DNA of 16,286 nucleotides from Chrysochromulina parva (taxonomy: Eukaryota; Haptophyta; Prymnesiales; Chrysochromulinaceae): positions 1 through 16,286 of the forward strand of contig PJAB01001211.1 in assembly GCA_002887195.1 (NCBI GenBank), in the 5' to 3' direction. Below the pieces are notes generated by a model. It was not told where the DNA came from. It searched no databases and saw only the letters and a program-made list of their open reading frames with translations. Shown one piece after another: positions 1 through 8,047 of this stretch (positions are counted from its first letter, which is position 1; every line of letters begins with the position of its first letter). The position numbers and the translations under genes were made by a program.

Positions 1-2
1 CA

Positions 3-377
3 TGCGGCTCGAGCATGATGTTTGGGACGAGTGAGGGGAATCAGATCTGCATCGGGCTCCCGCGCGAGGTCAAGAAGGCGCTCAAGCTCAAGACACTGCC
101 CGAGCGCTTCGACACGCTGTCCGCGCTCACGTACGCCATCAAGGAGTATGTCTTCTGGATGAACGACAACGAGTGCTGGGAGTCAGGGGCGGAGCTCGAG
201 ACTGCGATGAAGGTGCTTGCCAAGGCGTGGTGAGACCTGCTCAAGTGCAGCGACGCCGAGCTTGGCATCGACGCGGAGTTTACGCGCCCGGGCATCGAGG
301 CGCTCCTCGAGCAACTCGAAGACGACTTCAAGGGCTGCGAGCCAACGGCCGAAGTCGACTTCGAGTTGCGCGCGTGA
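3..377 (+). CDS. 3' end of an unrecognised protein gene with an in-frame TGA
   Basis: The frame is already open at the left edge, so the gene is 5' partial. It runs to a TGA at 375-377. One in-frame TGA at 231-233 interrupts it, and protein-like composition continues on both sides: before it LPREVKKALKLKTLPERF and a Trp-rich stretch ending AMKVLAKAW, after it DLLKCSDAELGIDAEF and an acidic end, EVDFELRA. The same frame and acidic, helical character on both sides suggest one original reading frame. The TGA could be a selenocysteine codon, a premature stop, a sequencing error or the true end. No SECIS-like hairpin was convincing downstream, and a cysteine follows five residues later (TGA-DLLKC), which is not a standard UxxC redox motif. 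An ATG at 15-17 could be a start, but coding-like sequence precedes it. I do not recognise the family. Confidence 0.45.
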
Positions 378-953
378 GTTTGAACTGAACGACATCTGAA
401 CGGCATCCACTCTCTTTTCGGGTCCGGAGGACACATGCGGAGACCATGCGTGGTTTCGCACATCGCGCGGCCACCGGGACGGTGACGAGATCGGTGGCCT
501 TTACTCAGTCTCCCGTCCGGAGCGCATGGGCTGAGATAAGTGACTGACGATTTAGATTCGAGATGGATATTTTGATTGATGACTCCCGGATGTGCGGACC
601 TGACCGCGCCGGACGTGTGTGTAAACTGCACACAATGAGAAAGTAAGAAGTGAATTGTATTAATCGCTCTGGTGTACGTAAGTCAGAGTCGAGTGGCTCG
701 CGATCCTGAGATGCTCGCGAACTCGCTACTCTACGAGGGCATTCACCATGGCATTCACCGACCCTACCGACGACCCGAACGTCGGACCGTACATGTAGAG
801 TTGTGACACCCACACCGGGCCGACGCACATCCCTGCCCCTCACTGGTCTGCCACGGTGTTCACATGTCCCCGGTCTGCCACGGGTGCCCCTGTCCCTCTT
901 CGTTCGGTTCGCCCCCCCGGACAGTCGCGTGCAGGGGCTGGGGCACGAATGCC
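378..953. other. Gap with no supported gene; 3' flank of the TIR gene
   Basis: About 575 bases lie between the stop of the first + strand frame and the stop codon of the minus-strand TIR gene. No frame has persuasive composition. The middle (about 540-670) is the AT-richer part and may hold 3' end signals of both convergent genes. A 9-base direct repeat GCATTCACC occurs at about 739 and 751, and a short CTGCCACGG repeat at about 848 and 875. Nothing else is supported. Confidence 0.5.
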
Positions 954-3900
954 TCAGAGCACGCCCAGCTCCGTCAGCAGGAAATCAACTTGCTGTGCGA
1001 GCGTGCCTTGGCCCTCGATGCCCATGGCCGCATTCGCCTCGGCGACTGCCTTCGCCACCGGCAGCGAAGGGTCGAGTGAGAGCTCCTCCTTGACGCGCGC
1101 CACCTTTTGCGCCATCGTGCGCTCCGCGGTCGGGGAGCCAAGCGGCGCCGTCGTGGGCACGGATTTGGGCGCGGCGCTCGACGGTGCCGCCGCGGAGGCG
1201 GAGGCGGCGGACTGGGCGGACGGGCGAACCGCACCTCCACAACCACCACCGACGGGGGACATAGCGGCACCGGCGGTGCTGCTGCTGCTGCTGTCCGTGT
1301 CCGACGCACCCCCGGCGGGCGACGAGGCGTGTCGTGCGGTGGTCTGCTGGCTGGTCGCCTGATGGACGTTCACGCCCACGGGCTGACTCGTCGACGGCAG
1401 GCGCGCCGCCGTCGAGCCGACGGTCGAGGCGAGGCGCTCGCTCGTGAGCGGCCTGCGATCCGCGCCGTCGTGGGCACGCCTGGCCGACTCGGTTGCATGC
1501 TCGGGCAGCCCAAGGTGCTCATGATGGCGCTTGGGCAGCGGGAGCGGAGGCGCCGTCGCGGCGTCGGCGAGGGCGGCGGAGGAGAAAGGGGCGGAGGGGG
1601 CGGAGGAGGGGGGGGCGGCCCCGTACGTCATCTCTCCTGCCGACACGCCGGCCATCGCATGCGCATGCATTGAGAGCGGCAAGCCCGTCGTCGTGGGCAG
1701 CTCGCCGCCCAGCACGGCGTTCGTGCCCAGCACGGCGGCCGTGAACCCCGCGGTGCCCGCGGACGCGTCGACGGCACCCCCGAGCACGACGACGCCCTGG
1801 GCGCCGCCAAGGCCGCCCGACACGACGACGCCCGACACGACGCCGCCCGACACGGCGCCGCCCGACGCGGTGGCGCCGCCGCCTCGAAGACTCGTCACTT
1901 CCTCGACGAGCGCGCGCAGCTGGGGCTCGAGCAGGTGCTCGGATTCGGCAGCTGGGGCGCCCAGCGCGGCGCTCAGGTCGGTGCACGAGCGGCTGCCGAG
2001 GACCATCCCCACGCCGCCCCACCAGTCGCGCGGTGACGAGACCTGCGGCTCGAGCGCGATCGAGATCAGAGGTCATCAGAGGTCATCAGAGGTCATCAGA
2101 GGTCATCAGGGGTATGACGAAACCTGCGGCTCGAGCGCGATCGAGATCAGCCGATCGGCCCCCTTGGTGCGCTCGGCGTACTCGAATTGCTTCTTGAGCG
2201 AGTCGTGCCTGATGAGGGAGGCCAGCAGCGGACATCAGAGGCCATCAGAGGCCATCAGAGGCCATCAGAGGACATCAGAGGCCATAAGAGGTCATTAGAG
2301 GCCATCAGAGGCCATCAGAGCCCATCAGAGGCCAGCAGCGGTCATCAGAGGCCATCAGAGGTAATCAGAGCTCATCAGAGGTAATCAGAGCTCATCAGAG
2401 GCCATCAGAGCTCATCAGAGGCGATCGGACGTACGGTCCATCTTTGCCAGCGATCCGATCGAGCGCGCGCGTGCTCACGAAGACGAGCACAAGGTCGGAG
2501 TCGTCGATGGCTTCGCATGCCTTCTCGAGCGAATGGCCCGTTGTAGGCTCGGGCTCGTACCTGATGAGGGAGGCCATCAGAGGTCATCAGAGGTCATCAG
2601 AGGTCATCAGAGGCCATCAGAGGCCACTCTGAGTGGCCCGTAATCAGCCCGTAATCAGCTCGTAATCAGCCCGTACCAGCAGAGGTAGCCCGCAGCTCGT
2701 AGCACCTCGAGCGTGCGCAGCACACGCTCATGCAGCATCCGTCCGCGCGCCGTCCTGAGCACGTCCATGCCCGCCTCATGCATCAGGAAGAGCTGGCAAG
2801 GGCCGTCGCCCGCCATCCCCGCGGCGAGGCCCGCCCCGAGGGTCGTCGAGAGGGTCGTCGAGAGGGCCGCGGAGGAGGAGGTGCACGCGGACAAGGCGCT
2901 GCTCGCGGGGGAGGCGGCGGCGAGCACGCCCCCCTCCTTGGGTTGGATCGGCAGCGCCTTGGGCACCGTGGACGCAGCTCCCGGCGCGACGGCGCCAGGT
3001 ACAGCGCGCGCACCCTCGAGCGGCTCGTCGTCGGTGCAGGACTCGTCGGGCGCGATGCGCAGGTCAGGCGCCTCGACCCATTTGCGCTCGGCCGAGTTCC
3101 ACACCGACCAGACGCCACTGATGAGCTCCGGCACTGGAGCGAGCGAGCGCACCTGTGGGGCATTGGGGGGATGGCGCCGTGGTGAGCACTTGCATGCAGA
3201 GGCGTCGCTCGGGCACTGGAGCGAGGGGCGATGGCGCCGTGGCGAGCACCTGCACCCAGCCCTGGCCCAGCGCCTTTTCGTCGCGCTTGCCCACGTACCT
3301 GTGGGGGAGGGCATGGCGCCGTGGTGAGCACTTGCATGCAAGGCCCAGCGCCTTCTCGTCGCGCTTGCCCACGTACCAGTACGGCGTGAGGAACCACACC
3401 ATCCTTGCCGGGTTGCCCACCTGCTGGTAGCACACGCGGTCGTTGACGAGCTCGCCCTCGCACAGTTCATACGTGCCCAGCTTGTCTTGATGACGCTCGC
3501 CTGGCGTTGTACCCGAGAGGATGACGCGCGAGCGCACATGCTCGGTGCAGCCCACGCCGTCAGCCTTGTGCCACACGTTCCCGTCGCCGACTTCCCACAC
3601 GCCCTTGATCGCCTCGGGGATGCGCGCCGAGTCCTGATGAGGGAGGCAATCAAGGGTGTCATCAGAGGCAATCAAGGGTGTCATCAGCGCCGAGAGCTCA
3701 GTACCTGATGATGGAGGCAATCAAGGGTGTCATCAGAGGCCATCAGTACCTGGCAGCGCCAGAAGCCACTCTGATGAGGGAGGCAATCAAGGGTGTCATC
3801 AGAGGCAATCAAGGGTGTCATCAGAGGCCATCAGTACCTGGCAGCGCCAGAAGCCACTCTGATGAGGGAGGCAATCAAGAATGTCATCAGAGGCAATCAA

Positions 3901-6374
3901 GGGTGTCATCAGAGGCCATCAGTACCTGGCAGCGCCAGAAGCCACTCTGCTTGCCGACGGAGGCCGCTGGCCCGATCCACCAGACGCCCGCCGCGTGCCA
4001 GAGCATCGTGTCGCTCTCGGGCCGCTGATAGAACGCGTGGCTGTGCACCTCTTGCCCCTTGACGCGCCGATACGAGCCGAGCTTATCGGCGTACACGGAG
4101 CATGCGGGTGGGGTCGGGCCGCTCACGACGACGCGCTCGTTGCCCACGGCGGTGACGCGGATGTTCTCAGAGGGGATCCAGCGCTTGTCCACCTGGTTCC
4201 AGATCTGCCACACGCCTGTGATCTCCTCGGGCAGCGGCGCCGAGTCGCGCACCTGTGGGGAAGGGAGCACAACGGGGCGCCGTGGTGAGCACATGCATGC
4301 TGAGGGTCTGCTGGTGGGGGGAGGGGCGCGCCGTGGTGAGCACCTGCATCCAGCCCGCTTGCTTGCCGAGCTCATCGCGCTTGCCCACGTACCAGTAGCC
4401 GTTACTGGCCCACACCATGTGGGAGATGGACGGCTCCTTTTCGTACACGGGCTTGCCGTTCACCTCGGTGGCCGAGATCATGCGGAACTCGCCCATCTTG
4501 TCCTTATGGAGCCCGCTCAGCGGCGCACCGATCACTTGAGCGTGCGAGGCAAAGATCTCAATCGTGCGAGCTCCGATGGCCGCGCAGCGCACGTTGGGCG
4601 CCTGATTAGGGAGGCAATTAGGGAGGCAATTAGGGAGGCAATTAGGGAGGCAATTAGCGCAGCGCACGTTGGGCGCCTGATTAGGGAGGCAATTTGGTTA
4701 TTAGAGGTCATCAAGAGGCAATCATGGCTCATCAGTGTACCTGATGGAGCCGCTCGCCGTCACCGACACGCCAGCAGCTCTGCACGAGCTCTGGCGCCGG
4801 CGCCGGGTCGCGCACGCAGAGCCACCCCTGCGACTTGCCAAGCTCGTTCTTCTTGCCGAGGTACCAGTAGCCCGCAGCGTACCAGAGCATGCGGTTATCG
4901 TTGCCCACCTGCGGCGCGGCCGAGAAAGGGAGGGAGGGGTGGCGGGGGAGGGAGGGAGGGGGAGGGGGGTGGATGGCGGGGAGAGGGTGGGGGAGGAGGG
5001 AAGGAGGAGAGGCAGGGAGGGGGAGAAGGGGAGAAGGGGAGGAGCGGCGTGCAGACGCACTCAGACGCACTCAGACGCACTCAGACGCACTCAGACGCAA
5101 TCACGCACCTGCGCGTAGATGGGTCTGCCGTTGACCTCCTGGCCGACGCGTCTCGAGAATTCGCCGAGCTTGTCCGAGTTGAGATCGTTCGGGGTCTCGC
5201 CGGCGACCATGACGGTGGTGGCGCCGACGGGCATGCAGCGCACGTCGGCGGCATCGACCATCTGCTGTCCATCACTCACGCGCCACACGGCCTTGACTTG
5301 CTCGGGGCACGGCGAGTCGTCCTTGCAGCAGAGCCATCCCTGCGCCTTGCCCACGTCCTCCGCCTGGCCCACGTACCTGTGGGGAAGGGCAGGGCGCCGT
5401 GGTGAGCACGTGCATGCAAGGCATGGGGGCCGGGCGGTCCACGTGCCAGTACGGCTTCGTGTACCAAATCGGGGAGGATGCCGTGGTGAGCACATGCATG
5501 CAAGGCAGGGAGGTACGTACCAGTACGGCTTCGTGTACCAAATCGAGCGCGTGGGCGTGTCGACGCACTCGTAGACGGCGCGGTTCTCGCGGAAGACGCT
5601 CTGCTTGCGCTGATACTCGCCCAGCTTGTCCGCGTTCACACCCTTGGGCGTCGTTCCCGTGAACGCGATGCGCTTCGAGCCGACCGAGATCGCCTCGAGC
5701 TCACTAGCCTTCTCCCACTTCTTGTTCGCGCCGTCCCACACCTGCCAGTTGGCGATCCCCTCGGGCGAGATGGCCTTCGAGACGGCCTGGTACCAGCCGC
5801 GGTTCTGCCCCAGCTCGTCGCGTTTGCCGATGTTCCACGTGCCGCCCGGGGCGTACCACATCATCACGTTCGGCATGCCCACCATCTCGTACACGCCGCG
5901 CTCCGTGATCACCCGCAGCTGCACGCGACGGTACTCCCCCAGCTTGTCCTGCAGCAGGTTGGAGGGCGTGGGGCCGTGGATGATGACGCCCGACGTCGAC
6001 GAGACGGCGATGCACTTGACGTCGGGTGCCTCCTTCCACCTGCGCTCCGAGACAGACCACACGGACCACGGGTCCTTGATCTCGTGCGGCGTCTGCGCCT
6101 CCGACTTGACCTGCAGCCAGCCACGCGCCTGGCCAAACTCCTCCTCCTTGCCCACGTACCACGTGGGCGTGCCGTCGGTCGCGAAGCAGAACCAGAGCAT
6201 GTGGTTCGTGTTGTTGTCCTTCTTGTACGCCGGCCGGCCGTGCAGCGTGCCGCCGGTGCGCGTGTACTCGCCCAGCTTGTCCTGGTGGATCTGCACGTCG
6301 CTGACCTCGGGCGTCAAGCCCGCGAGCAGGACGCCGAAAAAGTTGGACGACGGGTCTGTCGCCGAATGGGACAT
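954..6374 (-). CDS. Seven-repeat Trp-rich protein with a C-terminal TIR domain (11 exons)
   Basis: Exons read on the minus strand: 6374-5521, 5376-5109, 4908-4741, 4601-4344, 4252-3926, 3633-3377, 3298-3250, 3152-2677, 2560-2435, 2208-2124, 2042-954. All introns are GT-AG, and the join is one frame of 1318 codons plus TGA. Residues 1-775 carry seven repeats of about 107 residues. DKLGEY-type motifs start near residues 32, 143, 249, 353, 464, 572 and 675, each followed by WYVGKRDELG-like and GWLQV-like blocks, then WxVxD and GxTP. A Ser/Ala linker follows. The TIR domain (about 846-982) shows LFLMHEAG, LRAAGYLCWYEPEPTTGHSL, SDLVLVFVSTRALDR, QFEYA and WGGVGMVLG. The tail is Gly/Ala/Ser-rich and ends in a charged, helical block (AKAVAEANAAMG, then DFLLTELGVL). 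Known TIRs signal through self-association and often cleave NAD+. Here Q935 replaces the usual Glu. The repeat looks like an uncharacterised algal domain. The protein has no evident signal peptide or membrane span, so it is probably cytosolic. The start ATG at 6374 is inferred; an earlier exon is possible. Confidence 0.85.
2043..2123 (-). repeat. TIR-gene intron 10, exactly one period of an 81-bp tandem duplication
   Basis: The block encoding LISIALEPQ plus GTYTCGTCA occurs at 2033-2068 and again 81 bases away at 2114-2149. The donor is the CAG-GT of the first copy and the acceptor the CAG-GT of the second, so splicing restores the unduplicated message. Four CTGATGACCT decamers lie between them. 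Retention would hit a TGA after five codons. Confidence 0.85.
2209..2434 (-). repeat. TIR-gene intron 9, family B, long decamer array
   Basis: 226 bases. About nineteen decamers of type CATCAGAGGC (+ strand) fill about 2230-2422, with GGT, GCT and AAT variants. The donor is GTACGTCCG and the acceptor CCTCCCTCATCAG. The join gives KDGP then HDSLKK within the TIR domain. Confidence 0.85.
2561..2676 (-). repeat. TIR-gene intron 8, family B, inside the TIR domain
   Basis: 116 bases. The donor GTACGG is followed by three CTGATTAC units, then CTCTGATGACC/GGCC decamers, ending CCTCCCTCATCAG. Splicing joins LCW to YEPEPTTG, restoring the second strand of the TIR fold. Confidence 0.85.
3153..3249 (-). 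repeat. TIR-gene intron 7, family A
   Basis: 97 bases between GWVQ and VRS of repeat 7. The donor is GTGCTCGCCACGGCGCC, a one-base variant of the module. A second module with TGCATGCAAGTGCTCACCAC lies at about 3171-3199. The acceptor is TGCCCCACAG. Confidence 0.85.
3299..3376 (-). repeat. TIR-gene intron 6, family A, flanked by a copied exon start
   Basis: 78 bases. The donor GTACGTGGGCAAGCGCGACG and the sequence just after the acceptor are nearly identical for more than 30 bases, so the intron equals one period of a tandem duplication. Its 5' part would encode YVGKRDEKALG, the same as the next exon. It has no in-frame stop, so retention adds 26 residues. Confidence 0.85.
3634..3925 (-). repeat. 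TIR-gene intron 5 region: 88-bp unit in tandem with 21-nt micro-exons
   Basis: The last 21 bases of exon 5 (3926-3946, encoding SGFWRCQ) plus a 67-base intron form an 88-base unit repeated at 3838 and 3750. Each copy has a donor GTACTGATGG and an acceptor CCCTCATCAG, so 3838-3858 and 3750-3770 could be spliced as in-frame 7-residue micro-exons or skipped. Intron sequence is family B, with CTGATGACA and CTTGATTGCC units. The final acceptor is at 3634-3636. Confidence 0.8.
4253..4343 (-). repeat. TIR-gene intron 4, family A
   Basis: 91 bases. The donor itself is the family A module (CAG then GTGCTCACCACGGCGC), and a second module with TGCATG lies at about 4276-4300. The acceptor is CTTCCCCACAG. 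It splits repeat 5 at GWMQ, then VRD. Confidence 0.85.
4602..4740 (-). repeat. TIR-gene intron 3, family B, with a duplicated acceptor
   Basis: The donor is GTACACTGATGA. Two acceptors, CTAATCAG at 4677-4679 and 4602-4604, lie 75 bases apart, each followed by GCGCCCAACGTGCGCTGCGC. Between them lies a 12-base unit (AATTAGGGAGGC on +) repeated about four to five times, giving CTAAT on the coding strand. Using the first acceptor adds 25 residues in frame, including NCLP repeated four times. Confidence 0.8.
4909..5108 (-). repeat. TIR-gene intron 2 with a long polypyrimidine tract and a 10-bp repeat
   Basis: Donor GTGCGTGA, acceptor CCGCGCCGCAG, 200 bases. In transcript order it opens with about four and a half copies of a 10-base unit (ACTCAGACGC on the + strand, about 5058-5099). 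It then has about 120 bases of almost pure C/T on the coding strand (about 4921-5043). It belongs to neither of the two main intron families. Confidence 0.8.
5377..5520 (-). repeat. TIR-gene intron 1, family A, with an internal copy of the upstream exon end
   Basis: Donor GTACGT follows CCGTACTG, and the acceptor is CCCCACAG. The intron holds two TGCATGCA-GTGCTCACCACGGC modules (about 5391-5420 and 5479-5505). It also holds a 25-base copy of the exon end (5446-5470 against 5520-5544, period 74). Its length, 144, is a multiple of three and the read-through has no stop, so retention would insert 48 residues. Confidence 0.8.
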
Positions 6375-6573
6375 GGGAGCACCTCCTCAGAGAGGGTCCC
6401 GGATGGACACTGCCTTGACAAAACTCCTTGACACCTGGACTGCAAGTCTCTTCACACGATGGTTCACAGCCTAAGTAACTTCCAGCCATAAATGTCTAGA
6501 TCTCATCAGACTAATTGTATTCACGCGTTGCGCCCAACCGTTCACGCAACTGAATGAAGCGCCTTCGAAAGCC
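6375..6573. promoter_or_regulatory. Upstream region of the TIR gene, shared with the divergent + strand gene
   Basis: About 200 bases separate the inferred ATG of the minus-strand TIR gene from the first supported + strand coding sequence. No TATA-like box or repeat stands out. A direct repeat of CTTGACA occurs at about 6414 and 6427. The promoter role is inferred from position only. Confidence 0.3.
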
Positions 6574-7807
6574 TTGCCCTCGGCATGCGCATGGGCCCGG
6601 CGCACCAGCGAGAACTACACGAGAACTGTACACGAAGAGCGACCGCGAGGTCGCCCTCATCCGCACGTGGGGGCCACGAGCGAGATGGATGATGGTAGAC
6701 GACGGACAGCCCAGTGGCTGCTGCGGTCCTCTTTTAGGACGGTACTGCACGCGAGCGACCACCGCTTCGGCGCTGGAACGGCCAGCTCGGATGGGATTCT
6801 GCGACACCGGGGCGAGTACTTTGTGGAGGTGTGCCGCAAGTCTACGCACAAGTGCGTCGGCGGTACCACTATTTCAGGCAGGTGTGTGGGAGGTTTCGGC
6901 CGCGAGCGCGACGGCGCAGGTTTCTGGCACCACGTAGTCTCAGCCTCAAAGACTTGGCCAGACAAGGCATTCCTTCAGGGGGCTAATGCCACGCTTGTCG
7001 GCCTGCGGAAGGATACAACTCTGATCGGCTGGCTTCACTCCAAACGGAGGAAATATGTCGACAAGTTTCTCAGGCTGTCATCAGACGACGAAGATCACCC
7101 TGATCCCTTGTGCGACCCGTGGCAATGCGCAACTCCAGCCTGCCGCGCCAGGACTATGGGCATACAGATAGCGGGGATCTTCCTGCGGGTGGACACGCCT
7201 GTGATGGATTACACGTGCCCTGCCTGGGTGGTGAACGCCACGCATGGCTACACCAAACGCCACCTTTACCCGACCCGATTGCTACAGATGGAACGCCACG
7301 CCGGACAACGTGTTCAATCGCCCAGTGCCCATCAAGTGCGTCGGCGCCTGGTGCACACCCGCCGTTTCCTGTGCCCGCGCGGCGAGTGGCGAGTTCAATC
7401 CCTGGGAGCAGGTCGGTGAGCGGATCAACGAGCCCGCATTTTGGAAGGCGGACCCGCCGATGATCGAGCACGGCTTGATGCGCTACGGCTTCCGCACGGC
7501 CATCGTCTTCGGGGCAGGCCATGACCGGCGCCTCCTCGCGCAATGCATCCGCGAGCGCACTTGTGAGAGTTCGCCCAAGGTGCTTGTGGACTATGAGCGG
7601 CACGGCATCAGCGACGAAAGCTACCTCAACGGTTCACATATGATCGCTTGCCCGTCCATGCACAACTACCATGTGGCTGCTTGGGTGCAGTCTGAGGCAC
7701 GCTACGAGATGCAGCCATGCCAATGTACCGTGAATCAACCTCTGCTCAACTGCCAGCAGCTCACGCTGCAGTCCGGCCACACACACGCTCGCAGCGCAAA
7801 AGCGTAA
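6574..7807 (+). pseudogene. Cys-rich protein gene of unknown family with a frame change near 7240
   Basis: Two + strand frames make up this region. The first is open from about 6574 (first ATG at 6685) through about 7240. It shows CRKSTHKCVGG, FWHHVVSASKTWPDKAFLQG, CDPWQCATPAC and MDYTCPAW. The second starts after a stop at 7202 and continues from about 7244 to the TAA at 7805-7807. It shows DCYRWNATPDNVFNRPVP, KCVGAWCTPAVSC, RYGFRTAIVFGAG and CPSMHNYHVAAWVQSEARY. Cysteine density and NAT sequons on both sides suggest one extracellular or lumenal protein split by a frameshift, a small intron I could not place, or an assembly indel. No start with a signal peptide is visible, so the 5' end may be missing. 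I do not recognise the family. It could equally be a live gene with an undetected intron. Confidence 0.4.
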
Positions 7808-7900
7808 ACGGTAAACGCGCCTAGCGCGCCAAAAGGGTGACCGCACAACTGCGGGACAGTGAGGAGTACTCTGAAGGCAGCCAATTTGACCCCACACTTA

Positions 7901-7949
7901 GGACCCCATAGGACCCCATAGGACCCCATAGGACCCCATAGGACCCCAT
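7901..7949. repeat. 10-bp tandem repeat GGACCCCATA, five copies
   Basis: Five head-to-tail copies of GGACCCCATA (the last ends ATC), followed by an isolated degenerate copy at about 7956-7970. It lies between the Cys-rich gene and the lumen-protein gene. No function is apparent; it may be a simple minisatellite. Confidence 0.9.
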
Positions 7950-8047
7950 CTGCTTGGACACCCCATAGGACAAAAATTATCGTGTTACGTGAAACGTACG
8001 TCGCGTGTGCGACGTCGGAGTCTCGGAGAGATTCTCGATCTCGTGCA

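Noticed and set aside
500..620. SECIS element for the in-frame TGA
   Set aside because: TGA and GA motifs are present, but I could not draw a stem with the unpaired A residues and core pairs expected.
2225..2422. CRISPR-like repeat array
   Set aside because: Units are 10 bases head to tail with no spacers, lie between a matching donor and acceptor, and the window is eukaryotic.
2209..2434. Intronic C/D-box snoRNA
   Set aside because: TGATGA and CTGA occur in every decamer of an array; there is no single box C/box D pair with a terminal stem and unique guide.
2040..2632. + strand frames reading RGHQRPSEAI-type repeats as a protein
   Set aside because: They are antisense translations of the intron decamer arrays of the minus-strand TIR gene.
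2209..2676. Hammerhead ribozyme core (CTGATGA) in the arrays
   Set aside because: CTGATGA is frequent, but no GAAA core with pairing stems lies at the needed distance on the coding strand.
4059..5405. 448-codon + strand open frame
   Set aside because: It is antisense to repeat-domain exons and introns; only the minus strand shows the conserved repeat protein.
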